Shown: positions 28,542 to 37,968 of the stretch, piece by piece
Layout of the letters: each line of letters starts with the position of its first letter
Numbering within the stretch: position 1 is the first letter of the stretch
Assembly (NCBI RefSeq): GCF_000496755.2
Contig: NZ_AYKS02000123.1
Location: 1-64,000 of the forward strand
From: Serratia sp. DD3
Lineage (GTDB): Bacteria > Pseudomonadota > Gammaproteobacteria > Enterobacterales > Enterobacteriaceae
Length of the DNA: 64,000 bases
Reading direction: 5' to 3'
The notes under the pieces: generated by a model
What the model saw: only the letters and a program-made list of their open reading frames with translations
Database searches by the model: none
Told to the model about the DNA's origin: nothing
Made by a program: the position numbers and the translations under genes

Positions 28542-29393
28542 ATGTCAGCATTCACCCACACTGAACCAGAAGTGTTAACCGGCCATACCGAAGTTATCTG
28601 TTCCACCAGCATTGAACGTATCGTTACTGGTCGTAATGCCGCGCTGGAACAGATCAAAGCCCTTATTCACCAGCTTGAGAGTATCTAGGCCATCACCAGC
28701 AGTATTGGCGGTGGAGTGGCAAGAGATTGGGCCATGCGACAAGACTTCCGCTGCGGTTGCTGGCTTATGGAAAAAGCAGAAACGGCCATGAAAGTGATCA
28801 CCCGCAATCTTGATCGCGTTATATGGCGGGATCTGATGAAGCGCTCCGGCATGCTGAGTTTGATGGACGCTCAAGCCCGTGACCAGTGGTACAGAAACCT
28901 AGAGGGGGATACTATTCCTGCCATCAGCGAAGCCAGCATACTCAGTACCTTTGAGCACCTGCATCAGAACAAAGATGAAGTATTCGAGCGAGGGGTGATC
29001 AACGTCTTCAAATCGCTCTCCTGGGATTACAAAAGCAACCATCCCTGCAAATTTGGCAAGAAAGTGATCGTCAACGGTTTGGTAAGTTACAACCAATGGG
29101 GGTTTACGCTGAACCACAGTTACCGGCGGGACCAATTAGCGGATCTTGAACGAATGTTGTTCCTGTTGGAGGGCAAAGCGATACCGGATAATCGGAGGGA
29201 TGTCACCGCTCGGCTGTATGATCATATCAGTGCCCACCGACTGAGGGCGGAGGTTTATGAAGATGAGTATTTTACAATCAAATATTTCATGAAGGGGTCA
29301 GCGCATCTGACATTTAGAAAGCCTGAGTTGATGGACAAGATGAACGATATTATTGCCAAACATTACCCTGGCGTGCTGCCGGAACGGGTATAA
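28542..29393 (+). pseudogene. DUF4942 protein gene with an internal stop
   Basis: ATG 28542 opens the gene (start MSAFTHTEPEVLTGHTEV, ALEQIKALIHQLESI), and an in-frame TAG at 28686-28688 interrupts it. The same frame then continues to 29393 with RDLMKRSGMLSLMDAQARDQ, FERGVINVFKSLSWDYK and YFTIKYFMKGSAHLTF, the core of DUF4942 proteins of prophages and integrative elements. A single base change separates this from an intact 283-residue gene. A restart at GTG 28716 is possible but would lack the N-terminal helix. Confidence 0.75.
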
Positions 29394-29439
29394 GCCAACG
29401 GTACATGTGAGATTGCATTGGCTGTAACTTTATCTAAGG

Positions 29440-29458
29440 GTGCCCTCTGGTAGGGCAC
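29440..29458 (+). terminator. Possible terminator hairpin after the DUF4942 gene
   Basis: GTGCCCT, loop CTGGT, AGGGCAC, followed by TATTAAAT, a weak T tract. Confidence 0.45.
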
Positions 29459-29561
29459 TATTAAATCTGGCTGCCGGTTAAGTTCCAAAAGCAAACGCTT
29501 ATAAAGGGAAATACGCGATCATTGCAGGGATTATACCCGATTAACTTGAACATCACAGAAC

Positions 29562-29679
29562 TCCAGCCTTCAGAAGCAAGAGGGACAGCTTTTATGCGAT
29601 CACAAACGAGCTTATCCTTACTGGAATCATGTAGGCGTTCGAGTTCGATTTTCTGTTCTGCGGTGATAAATATCATCAT
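29562..29679 (-). pseudogene. IS630-type transposase, N-terminal fragment
   Basis: ATG 29679 begins MMIFITAEQKIELERLHD and continues KLVCDRIKAVPLASEGWSS, the start of a second kind of IS630-family transposase, different from the copy at 15-16 kb. Similarity stops after about 40 codons. Confidence 0.7.
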
Positions 29680-29741
29680 GGCAAAAAGCCATGATCCTCG
29701 TAGCGAACAAAATCAAGCATTTTCAATGATCAAGGGGTAAA

Positions 29742-30389
29742 TTAATGGGCCAGCATTTCATGGACAATTTGTTCTTTACTTAAGGAATATGGATAATAAG
29801 TAGGCCAGTTATTCATCTCTTTCAGTAAAATATCCTGAGACTTATCACCAGTATAAATATGAAAGTGCTGAGATTTTCGTGGTCCGATAATATGGTCGCT
29901 AAATTGAACATATTTAGGTGCTTTGGACTGACTGTCTTGGCATTCAAACAGATAACGCACGCCCTTTTTACCAGAAGGGTAATTCAATATTTTAAATCCT
30001 GAGTATGCGTACTTACATGAATTAACGGCATCACCCTTATGAAAATCAATGACATTGTTCTCGATGCCTATCATATCAACATCTGTCGCATAGCCCTCTT
30101 TATAATAAGCTTTGTACTCTTCCTGCGTTTTATCGCCTTTTTTCGCTTTTTGAGCTAAAACAGGATCTAAATCCCCATTTAGTAAATAAGAATTTAACGA
30201 CTGCCAAACGCCATCCCAATCGCTCAGCTTTCTGTCTTTTACTTCTTTATCCTCAAAAATACCTTCACTGGCTTTTTGTTCCACTTCGGTTAGCGGTATT
30301 CCATGACTATGGGCGTTGGCAAATGATGGAATGCCAGTCAGTAATATTGCTAAGCCGAGTAGGTGGGTAGGGATAATATTCGGTGTCAT
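29742..30389 (-). CDS. zinT: Periplasmic zinc-binding protein ZinT
   Basis: A 215-residue protein starting at ATG 30389 with CAGGAG upstream. The signal peptide ends near FANAHSHG, and the mature N-terminus has the His motif that binds metal. The lipocalin-like domain shows [15 protein letters not shown] and [13 protein letters not shown], with the conserved His ligands, and ends with [19 protein letters not shown]. ZinT passes zinc (and binds cadmium) to the ZnuABC importer and is normally repressed by Zur with zinc. A partly matching Zur-like stretch (TTATAAT core, 30401-30423) precedes it. It lies 200 bp downstream of a COG0523 gene on the same strand. Confidence 0.93.
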   Translation of the reverse strand: MTPNIIPTHLLGLAILLTGIPSFANAHSHGIPLTEVEQKASEGIFEDKEVKDRKLSDWDGVWQSLNSYLLNGDLDPVLAQKAKKGDKTQEEYKAYYKEGYATDVDMIGIENNVIDFHKGDAVNSCKYAYSGFKILNYPSGKKGVRYLFECQDSQSKAPKYVQFSDHIIGPRKSQHFHIYTGDKSQDILLKEMNNWPTYYPYSLSKEQIVHEMLAH

Positions 30390-30416
30390 CAATTACTCCT
30401 GATTAGTTAATTATAA

Positions 30417-30566
30417 TGTATCCTTCATACTTCAAGTTGCTTGGGTGTTGGCTGCATTACTTGGCCCACAAAGTGCGGGGCTGCTGCAAGCAGATTTGTC
30501 ACTTACCCTGCTGGTCAGCGCTTGCCGCCTACAAACAACGCGAATTATTTCAAGTATATACCTTTG
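30417..30566. repeat. Dispersed intergenic repeat, near full length
   Basis: About 150 bp beginning GTATCCTTCATACTTCAAG and ending GCGAATTATTTCAAGTATA, with an internal GCAAG/CTTGC arm. Related ends occur at 6473-6496, 51115-51170, 56994-57013 and 57378-57402. Elements with TATACCCGTCATACTTCAAG ends are common between genes in Serratia and Yersinia. Confidence 0.65.
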
Positions 30567-30593
30567 ATATCCGGTTGAGTTGGATACGTAATA

Positions 30594-31817
30594 TCACTCT
30601 TCATACCAAGGCTCGATAGGGTCTGGATAGGTGCGCCACTTCTCGGGCCCTTCCGCCATTTCCTGGTCCGTGAGTAGCGCGGCATCAAGTCGGATGCGTA
30701 ATACGTTTTCATTCATTTCCATCCCGATAAAAACCAGCTCCTGACGAGCATCTCCTACGTTATCAACCCAATGGGAGGCGATAAAGTTGCGGGATTCTGT
30801 ATCCGTTGGCCACTCCTCTTGCGGAACGCTTACCCACCACATTCCCCCAAGCCCCTGATGTGCTACACCCCCTGCCTGTGACCATGTACCGGCATATTCC
30901 GGGCGGCTGGCGAGCCAGAAATATCCTTTTGACCTGATGACACCGGCCAACTCATTTTCCATGATCTGCCAGAATCGGGTGGGGTGAAAGGGACGACGAG
31001 CCCGGAATACAAAGCTGGATATACCGTATTCCTCAGTTTCAGGCAGATGTTCACCACGTAATTCTTTCAACCAACCGGGGGCCTGTGCCGCCTTATCGAA
31101 ATCAAACAGACCCGTGTTAAGTACCTGATCCAGTGGAACCACGCTATATTGCGCGTTGATGATTTTTGCCACGGGATTAAGAGAGCGGATAATGGCGACG
31201 AGTCGCTCTTTCTGAGCCTGATCTATCAGATCGGTTTTGTTGAGGATAAGCACGTCACAGAACTCAATTTGCTCAATAAGCAGGTCTACAACGCAGCGTT
31301 CGTCCTCTTCCCCTAAAGATTCACCGCGTGATTGAATACTGTCTTCAGATTCATAATCGTTTAAAAAATTCCAGGCATCTACAACCGTTACCATGGTGTC
31401 CAGTTTGGCAACCTGCGACAGACTTTCTCCATCATCACCGGCAAAGGTAAAGGTTTCAGCAATCGGTAAAGGTTCCGAAATCCCGGTTGATTCGATCACC
31501 AACTGGTCGAAACGCCCCTCTTTGGCCATCCGGTTCACTTCCAGTAACAGATCTTCGCGTAGCGTGCAGCAGATGCAGCCGTTGGTCATCTCTACAAGCT
31601 TTTCTTCTGTCCGGGAAAGTTCTGCACCACCATTTCTGACCAAGGCCGCATCGATGTTCACTTCAGACATATCGTTAACGATAACTGCAATGCGCCTGCC
31701 TTCACGGTTATTTAAGATATGATTGAGCAGCGTGGTCTTTCCTGCTCCCAAGAAGCCAGATAAAACGGTAACGGGTAGTCGGCTATCTTTTTTCATCTCT
31801 ACTGAAACGTCTGACAT
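30594..31817 (-). CDS. COG0523 GTPase, zinc-type metallochaperone (ZigA/YciC-like)
   Basis: A 407-residue protein. The G1 P-loop is [13 protein letters not shown] at residues 19-31; the metal motif CICC in [11 protein letters not shown] is at about 80; G3 is ESTG; and NKTD is the G4 motif. The C-terminal CobW_C domain follows from about residue 280. Proteins of this subgroup are made under zinc limitation and move zinc to client enzymes with GTP hydrolysis. The partner zinT downstream and a palindromic Zur-like site 120 bp upstream support zinc-limitation control. Clients cannot be read from the sequence. Confidence 0.88.
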   Translation of the reverse strand: MSDVSVEMKKDSRLPVTVLSGFLGAGKTTLLNHILNNREGRRIAVIVNDMSEVNIDAALVRNGGAELSRTEEKLVEMTNGCICCTLREDLLLEVNRMAKEGRFDQLVIESTGISEPLPIAETFTFAGDDGESLSQVAKLDTMVTVVDAWNFLNDYESEDSIQSRGESLGEEDERCVVDLLIEQIEFCDVLILNKTDLIDQAQKERLVAIIRSLNPVAKIINAQYSVVPLDQVLNTGLFDFDKAAQAPGWLKELRGEHLPETEEYGISSFVFRARRPFHPTRFWQIMENELAGVIRSKGYFWLASRPEYAGTWSQAGGVAHQGLGGMWWVSVPQEEWPTDTESRNFIASHWVDNVGDARQELVFIGMEMNENVLRIRLDAALLTDQEMAEGPEKWRTYPDPIEPWYEE

Positions 31818-31930
31818 CGCTTACGGTTCTCCTACCATATTATTGACAGATTTTAACCAGCCCATCTGTCACGTCTGCTGGTTGAGATAAATCTCCCCAG
31901 ACGTTTGAGAAGCATCAATTTTTGCTTTAT

Positions 31931-31955
31931 TTGTTATGTTATAACGTTATAAATG
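31931..31955. promoter_or_regulatory. Putative Zur operator
   Basis: TTATAACGTTATAA (31939-31952) is a perfect palindrome within TTGTTATGTTATAACGTTAT. ATGTTATA matches one half of the enterobacterial Zur site fully; the other half is imperfect. It sits upstream of the COG0523 gene. Confidence 0.5.
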
Positions 31956-32059
31956 TAATTACCAGTTCGACAGTGACAATTTATCCGGGGCCTTGGGTTG
32001 TCAACGCCAAGATTTATGACCAGTACTGTGCACACGATTATCGTGCCATCCAGCGCCAG

Positions 32060-32300
32060 TTAGGCATGAAGACGAAGGGTAGTCGGTGATGATGAAGATT
32101 CGACTGTTGCCGGAAGGCGGCGTGATATACGGCCTTCATCCTGCCAAAGCCGTAGCCATTTGAAGATAACGTTATCATTGACGCCGTTTTCACGGGCAAT
32201 CTGAGCAACGCAAGCTCCGGGACGGGAAGCCAGTTCAACCATACGGAGCTTGAAGTCATTCGAATAATTCTTACGGGGATCTTTCGCCAGGATTGGGATC
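32060..32300 (-). pseudogene. IS66-type TnpA remnant
   Basis: Minus-strand frame with KNYSNDFKLRMVELASRPGA, then CVAQIARENGVNDNVIFKW and LRLWQDEGRI, the helix-turn-helix of an IS66-group OrfA unlike the TnpA at 23078. There is no in-frame start, and no tnpB or tnpC beside it. Confidence 0.7.
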
Positions 32301-32304
32301 CCAT

Positions 32305-32340
32305 ACTTAGATGTCCGTCTGTACAGATGGACGTCTAAGT
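32305..32340. repeat. 36-bp near-perfect palindrome
   Basis: ACTTAGATGTCCGTCTGT joins directly to ACAGATGGACGTCTAAGT; 16 of 18 pairs match and there is no loop. It abuts the 5' end of the IS66-type remnant, so it may be an insertion junction; as RNA it would form a long hairpin. Confidence 0.8.
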
Positions 32341-32599
32341 TACCAGTACTGGCTTAATGACTACGCACGGCGCTGGGTTTACGCTTACGCATTCTGAGAA
32401 TGCATATCCAACTGATTTTAAATGGAATATTTAAAAAACCTGAACCATTCACCAAATGACATTGTAAACAAAAAGATACGGTGTGGCGTATAAGAACCGC
32501 CGTATTAAGAGGCGCATTTGACGCGTTTCGATGATCATACTGGTCGACTGAGGCTTTCTTTCCAACATGTCTTCCATCAAGAAGACATGTTGGATTGTA

Positions 32600-33316
32600 T
32601 TAACGTCGTAATACCCCCTTGATATTGCGTTTTATAGCAAGAAAGGTCAGGAGCATCCCCGAAAGTGTAAAAAATAGCGCTACGATGGCCGATATGCGCA
32701 ACAAAATGCCATTAAAGCTCTCACCGTCACGGTAATCCATTATATGCAAACGCCAGAAAAAATCGTAAAGAGCCCAGAAGTTATTACGTGCCGATAAATA
32801 TTCCCCCGTCCTGCCATCGAAATAGAGGCGAGTACCATAGTCATCATCGAACTGGACTTGCCAGACCCCCTTCTTTCCGTACATCTCATCAACAATACCT
32901 AAGCGGTATTCTGTGCTATCAAGGCGCTTTATCCGCTGAATTTTCCCCTCCCCCTGGTGCAGTGTTTTTGCAAATTGTGAAACCTGTTCCTCTGTTACTT
33001 GCGGGAAAGATTGGCCATCAATGGTCATGGTGAGAACATTTCCTGATGCTTGCTGAAGTCGATAAGCAGGACCAATGGCGCTGACGAAAGTTGTGATGTT
33101 AGTTATATCTTCACTGCCTAAGGTTGATAGATGCTTTTGCCAGCCTGTAGGGAGTATCACCGTTGGCTTGACCAAAACGTTCCCACTTTTAGTGATTTCA
33201 TTAAAAGGAATAACGGAGAAAACAACCCCACCTAGTATCCATAAAAAAAGCTGAATGAACATAAGGTAAGAAAGATAGCGATGAAGTTTTAAAGCGAATT
33301 TTTTCCAGTTTTTCAT
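32600..33316 (-). CDS. PepSY-associated membrane protein
   Basis: A 238-residue protein with an N-terminal transmembrane helix (LSYLMFIQLFLWILGGVVFS), a periplasmic PepSY-like region (about 40-185) and a C-terminal helix (LLRISAIVALFFTLSGMLL). PepSY_TM proteins next to TonB receptors often reduce or handle metal during uptake; the WALYDFFWRLHIMDY segment with a conserved His is typical. It is the third gene after DUF2946 and the copper receptor on the minus strand, and probably cooperates in copper acquisition. Confidence 0.8.
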   Translation of the reverse strand: MKNWKKFALKLHRYLSYLMFIQLFLWILGGVVFSVIPFNEITKSGNVLVKPTVILPTGWQKHLSTLGSEDITNITTFVSAIGPAYRLQQASGNVLTMTIDGQSFPQVTEEQVSQFAKTLHQGEGKIQRIKRLDSTEYRLGIVDEMYGKKGVWQVQFDDDYGTRLYFDGRTGEYLSARNNFWALYDFFWRLHIMDYRDGESFNGILLRISAIVALFFTLSGMLLTFLAIKRNIKGVLRR

Positions 33317-33556
33317 GATGATATAGTTATTAGTGTTAAGGTTGAACTGAACATACTAGTCGCGCTAGAACCATTTTTTAAGTGAGCAGTCGAGACGCTA
33401 AAAAATAAAATATGACGTAATAACAAGGCATTATCCCCATGAGAATATGAAGGACTGACTATCAACGATATTCGAAGCAATCCAAAACTAAAAACCCATT
33501 GATTATCAAAAAAATTGATCGCCTTGGCGGCGACCGCCAAGGCGAGATCACAAGGG

Positions 33557-35689
33557 TTAGAACTTCACGTTAACTTTTGCCCACAAGGTGCGCCCCGGTT
33601 CATTAACAGACGTATTCGCGGAATAGCCGAAACTGCTGTTTCCAGCAAGGTTCAGGTGTTCGCTGTAATCCTTGTTGAACAGGTTATCGACACCCGTGCT
33701 GACTTTGACGTACTGATTGACTTTGTACGCCGCATTCGCAGAAAAGACCGCAAAACCCGGGCTGGCGGCAAAATCCTTGCCAACGACATTTCCTTCATTC
33801 TCGGCGATCCGGTTCTGGCTGCTGACCAGACGCAACAAACCGGCACTGCTCCAGTCCCCTTTTTCCCATGACAGCCCTAGGCGGGCTTCCAGCGGTGGGA
33901 TTTGTGGCAATGGTCTGCTGTCACGGGTATTTTCAGCCCACGAATAAGCAAGGCTGGTCTCGGTTTTCCAACTGTCCGTCAGTTTATAACTGAAGCCAGT
34001 CTCTCCCCCCGTAATACGGGCATTAACGTTATCGGCTTCGCTAACGCGCGCATTGTTGGGATCATAACGGAACAGAATAAAGTCGTTAACATGCCCAACG
34101 TAGGCGGACACCCACCCGTTCAGTTTCTTGGTGCTGTACTGTGCACCTATATCCAACTGAGTGGTTTTCTCCGCTTTTACACTATTAAAGGAGCTGGTAT
34201 TGCCACCAGGCCCATAGGTTGGAGAGAACAGTTCCCAATAATCAGGGAAACGCTCGGTATAACCCACACCGGCATACAGCATCAGTGGCATGTCTGCCAG
34301 CGAGTGTTCTATGCGGGCAAACCCGGCATGTAACACATCGTTACGTCCTGCAAGGCCGGTGTCGGTAAAGTTATCTACCAACACACGATCCAGACGCGCA
34401 CCGCTAACGACTTTATCCTGATCGGTGGCTGTCCAGGTCAACTCACTAAAAACGCCATAATTACGGAAGCGAGCATCTTTCACCCAGCTATCGCTTTCTT
34501 TATTACGGTGCGTGTTCTGTTGCATGTCTGCGCCGCTTTCAAGTTTGATATCGCTCCACAGCCAAGTTCCCATCATGCGGCCACCGACGGTCCGGCGATC
34601 AAGTTGCATAGCCATGGGCATGCTCATATTCATGCTCGAACTGCTCGCCGTGTTCATTGAGGATGACATGTCCATAGCCGATGACGTCCCCATGCTCATT
34701 GATGAACTGTCGTGCATGGCGCCCATGGACGAACCCATGCCGCCCATTAACATACTGCCGGGTGATCTCAACGAAAAATTGTCCATGATATGGTCGGCAT
34801 AATTGTAATAAGTGCTGGCTTCAAATTTGTCGAACATGTCCCCGATGTTGGACTTTTCAAAGCGCATCCCTAGGCTTTCGCGTTTGAATTGCGAACCATC
34901 CATACTGCGCCCGGCATAACGCGCTTCGCCATCGCCTTGCCCTGCGGTCAGCTCCAGCCAGGTGTCTTTATCCGGCGTCCACCCCAGTGCCATATCCGCG
35001 TTCCACTTATCCCACTGAGAAGGAACTCGCTGGTTGTTACCATCCTTGTAGTCGTCAGAACGTGATTTGTTGCCGATCAGGCGCAGGTAACCTTGCTCAT
35101 TCCCCAGACTGAGATCCGCATTTTGATCCCAACGATTATTTGATGCCCCGAGCAGGCTGGCATCCCCCTGAATACCGGCTTTCTCAAAAGAAGGTCGCTC
35201 ACGTTCGAAATGCACGGTTCCTGCAGAGTTACCCGGCCCCCAAAGCACCGTTTGTGGCCCCTTGGTCAGCGTCAGCAGATCAAAACTTTCCGGTGAAATA
35301 TAGGAGCTCGGTGCATCCATACGCGCGGGACAGGCTCCGAGCATTTCACTGCCGTTGGTCAAAAGGCGCAAACGCGAACCGAACATACCGCGAAAAACCG
35401 GATCGCCATTGGTTCCGCCGTTACGGATTTGAGAAAACCCCGGAATGGTTTTCAGATAATCAGACCCGTCACTGGCCGGAACCGGCTGGCGCGGTGTTTT
35501 AGGTGAAGTCACGATCGTCAGTGGAGAAATGGCTGGTGCAGTAACCACCATTACCGATGCATCATCTGGGGTAGCCGCGCTATTCTGATGTCCTTCATGG
35601 CCGTCTTCAGCCTGAACAAACGCGGGTAAGGTGAACATCAAGGCCATCATCGTTGCCAGCGGTGATAAAGAGAATCGAGTATTTTTCAT
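33557..35689 (-). CDS. TonB-dependent copper receptor (OprC/NosA-like)
   Basis: A 710-residue protein with a signal peptide ending near FVQA, a plug domain (about 60-170, with VFRGMFGSRLRLLTNGSEML and TVLWGPGNSAGTVHFER), and a 22-strand barrel ending in F (LWAKVNVKF). The sequence follows the TonB-dependent copper receptor family. Near residues 310-365 there is an insertion rich in Met, Ser and Asp (MGGMGSSMGAMHDSSSMSMG and similar), which could bind Cu(I). A His-containing stretch after the signal (GHEGHQ) may also bind metal. Flanking DUF2946 and PepSY genes form the expected operon. Energy comes from TonB-ExbBD, not in the window. Confidence 0.92.
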   Translation of the reverse strand: MKNTRFSLSPLATMMALMFTLPAFVQAEDGHEGHQNSAATPDDASVMVVTAPAISPLTIVTSPKTPRQPVPASDGSDYLKTIPGFSQIRNGGTNGDPVFRGMFGSRLRLLTNGSEMLGACPARMDAPSSYISPESFDLLTLTKGPQTVLWGPGNSAGTVHFERERPSFEKAGIQGDASLLGASNNRWDQNADLSLGNEQGYLRLIGNKSRSDDYKDGNNQRVPSQWDKWNADMALGWTPDKDTWLELTAGQGDGEARYAGRSMDGSQFKRESLGMRFEKSNIGDMFDKFEASTYYNYADHIMDNFSLRSPGSMLMGGMGSSMGAMHDSSSMSMGTSSAMDMSSSMNTASSSSMNMSMPMAMQLDRRTVGGRMMGTWLWSDIKLESGADMQQNTHRNKESDSWVKDARFRNYGVFSELTWTATDQDKVVSGARLDRVLVDNFTDTGLAGRNDVLHAGFARIEHSLADMPLMLYAGVGYTERFPDYWELFSPTYGPGGNTSSFNSVKAEKTTQLDIGAQYSTKKLNGWVSAYVGHVNDFILFRYDPNNARVSEADNVNARITGGETGFSYKLTDSWKTETSLAYSWAENTRDSRPLPQIPPLEARLGLSWEKGDWSSAGLLRLVSSQNRIAENEGNVVGKDFAASPGFAVFSANAAYKVNQYVKVSTGVDNLFNKDYSEHLNLAGNSSFGYSANTSVNEPGRTLWAKVNVKF

Positions 35690-35841
35690 GGTTAAAGCCT
35701 GTTTTTATCGGCCTGCCTTTCCCAAGCAGGCACTCGCTGACCACCATATGGAATGGCCAACATAGAGCGTCGCAAAACGGTGAGCCTGTATCCGGCTCTG
35801 TTTCGCGATCGGTAAATTATTGTCTTGCTGAACGGCAAAAC

Positions 35842-36330
35842 TTAATGCAGTGAAAACAGGCTAGGCGGTGCTCGGGGCTGGTATTCGGAGTAACAAGCGG
35901 ACAGTAACGGAGCAACAATGACAGGCAAAAACGGTGCCTGTGAAACAAGCCGTATCAGCCAGATAAAAGGAATGAAAACAGTCTGAATCAGCGGTAAGTG
36001 AATGAGGAGCTGACAATAGCCGCAGGCGATGTCCTCCATCGGTGAACTGCCCGGCTTTGAAGCCAGGTGGTGGGACATGCTCTGGGAGACAGCGCAGGCA
36101 CTGTCCAAAGAAGCATGGAGCTCATGCTCCATACCTGGCATGGCGTGATGCATGGCCGCCATATCAGGCATATTATTGTGTGTGCTGGCGATCGCTGCCG
36201 AACAAGGCTGACTGGCACGCTGGTGATCCAGCGATTTCGAAATCACTGGAGCCACGAACAACATCAGTATTGCCAGCAACGCCAGATAAATGGGGGACTG
36301 GCGGCGAGAAAGTGAAAAAAGCGATAGCAC
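35842..36330 (-). CDS. DUF2946 protein with Met/His-rich segment
   Basis: A 162-residue protein, GTG start at 36330. It has an N-terminal hydrophobic helix (IYLALLAILMLFVAPVISK), a metal-binding-like stretch (NNMPDMAAMHHAMPGMEHEL), paired cysteines in DIACGYCQLLIHLP, and a second hydrophobic region. DUF2946 genes are commonly found beside TonB-dependent copper receptors. It is first in the three-gene minus-strand operon. A role in copper binding is inferred from composition and context. Confidence 0.82.
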   Translation of the reverse strand: MLSLFSLSRRQSPIYLALLAILMLFVAPVISKSLDHQRASQPCSAAIASTHNNMPDMAAMHHAMPGMEHELHASLDSACAVSQSMSHHLASKPGSSPMEDIACGYCQLLIHLPLIQTVFIPFIWLIRLVSQAPFLPVIVAPLLSACYSEYQPRAPPSLFSLH

Positions 36331-36431
36331 CCGAACAACCGCACTTTAAAAAAATGTTGCGCTATAGTACCGAATGAGAAAGGGGATTGTTACAAAAACT
36401 CTATTCATCTATCAAAATAAAGAAGTTGATC

Positions 36432-36545
36432 ATGGTTCAATACGAAATCCCATCTCCAATCCTACACAAATCCGAAGGATCACCAGATGCTGTATCTGAC
36501 ACTAAAAGTGGCAGAAAACCAAGGTGCCCTATGCGCAACTTGTAG
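36432..36545 (+). other. Possible small gene, 37 codons
   Basis: ATG 36432, with AAGAAG seven bases before, to TAG 36545. The peptide begins MVQYEIPSPILHKSEG and ends SGRKPRCPMRNL. No family is recognised and conservation is untested. It precedes the NicO gene by 55 bp. Confidence 0.25.
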
Positions 36546-36600
36546 ATCCTGTCGTTCAGGTTATGCTTTACAAGATAACATAACGCAAACTTGACAAGTC

Positions 36601-37617
36601 ATGAGAACACAATCGGTAAACATAACGCTGAAAAGCACTATTGGCATCGGAATGGTAGGAATACTACTCGTTGTATCGTTGTGTTTAGTTATTCATCACT
36701 GGGCTGATTTCGTGCAGTTTTGCATCAATATGCAGATTTACATGCACCGTTCTCTGATAACTTACCTTTTGCAACAACGGGAACATCAATACCGCGGTGG
36801 AGTGATGCTGGCATTGGGTAGTTTTGCCTATGGATTTCTTCACTCGATTGGGCCAGGACACGGTAAGTTTGTCATCACTACCTATCTGGCCACTCATCGA
36901 CAACAGTTGCCGCGTAGTCTTTTGATTACTCTACTCGGTAGCCTGTTGCAAGGCTTGATGGCTATCCTATTCGTTCTGATATTAGCGATTACCCTCAATT
37001 TTTCAATGGGCGATCTTAGCCTTAGTCGCTATTGGGTAGAGAAAGGGAGCGCTGTGTTCATAGCCTGTTTTGGTCTGATACTTTTATGCCGTGCCAGCGG
37101 AATGCAGTCGCATAGATCATCTACGAAAAGACCATCGGCATTCCGTATATTACAGGGATCATCCGTATTACCCTCTGCTATAGCCTCACGAGGATACAGT
37201 CACAATGGACAGTGCGATTGCGGACATCGGCATTTACCTAGTGTCAGTGAACTGACGGGTGACTGGCGCCATACTCTTTGGGTAATTGCCGCCATCGGTA
37301 TACGCCCTTGTAGTGGTGCAATTATGATCCTGGTTTTTGCCAATGCAGTTGGCATATTTACCTGGGGAGTGATTTCCGCCATGAGTATGGCGTTGGGCAC
37401 CGCGCTCTCGATTATGATCTTGGCAACACTTGTGCACCATCTGCGGGAGCGTTTCATTATTAATACCAGTAGTGCCGTCTTGAATGCTTATCTTCCGCAG
37501 GTTGCACGAGTAGTCATGATGACGGGGGGGATCATTCTACTGTTGTTTGCGTTGGTCTTATTCAACTCCGTGATCCCAGTCAGCTTCAATGGTGATTTTA
37601 TTTCTGCAGGTTGCTAA
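36601..37617 (+). CDS. NicO-family nickel/cobalt (or zinc) transporter
   Basis: A 338-residue protein with about seven transmembrane segments. Family motifs are HSIGPGHGKFVITTYL and GIRPCSGAIMILVF, and the middle loop is His/Cys-rich (YSHNGQCDCGHRHL). NicO proteins include RcnA-type exporters and ZevB-type zinc-linked proteins; the direction of transport cannot be told from sequence. The setting among zinc and copper genes fits metal homeostasis. The last 15 or so codons overlap the end of an IS66 remnant, so the native C-terminus may have been replaced by insertion. A dyad (GTTATG/CATAAC) lies 20-50 bp upstream. Confidence 0.85.
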   Translation: MRTQSVNITLKSTIGIGMVGILLVVSLCLVIHHWADFVQFCINMQIYMHRSLITYLLQQREHQYRGGVMLALGSFAYGFLHSIGPGHGKFVITTYLATHRQQLPRSLLITLLGSLLQGLMAILFVLILAITLNFSMGDLSLSRYWVEKGSAVFIACFGLILLCRASGMQSHRSSTKRPSAFRILQGSSVLPSAIASRGYSHNGQCDCGHRHLPSVSELTGDWRHTLWVIAAIGIRPCSGAIMILVFANAVGIFTWGVISAMSMALGTALSIMILATLVHHLRERFIINTSSAVLNAYLPQVARVVMMTGGIILLLFALVLFNSVIPVSFNGDFISAGC

Positions 37618-37968
37618 GAGTGCATGTGTACCATTGCTAACTGGTAGCGATGCCAGTTCACTCTCATCGGCAAGGGTCAGCAGTTGGGTAAACACCTGTA
37701 TCAGGTAGTCAAAGGGAACAAGCCCATTGGCTTTTGCCGTTTCAACAAGACTATACGACCGCGAACCGCTGCGCGTGTTTGACAGCATCCAATTTTTTCT
37801 GCCAATGACAAATGGCTTGATGGCACGCTCCAGCCGTTTATCTTGTGGTGTGCTGTCGAGTGCCAATCGTTTTTTGGCATTGAAAAAAGCACTGCGTGTG
37901 ATGTTGTGTCGTTTGCAGAACTTAGATTGATTGAGCCCGGAGCGTTGCTGTGCGTTGAATAATTCACA
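37558..37968 (-). pseudogene. IS66 remnant: tnpA start fused to tnpC end
   Basis: One minus-strand frame runs from ELFNAQQRSGLNQSKFCKRH (TnpA helix-turn-helix) through FFNAKKRLALD straight into RAIKPFVIGRKNWMLSNTRS and YSLVETAKANGL (TnpC C-terminus). The middle of the element has been deleted. A TAG at 37969-37971 precedes it, so it is not a functional gene. Confidence 0.8.

Noticed and set aside
32305..32340. MetJ operator
   Set aside because: The 8-base AGACGTCT register does not fit the palindrome axis and no methionine gene is adjacent.
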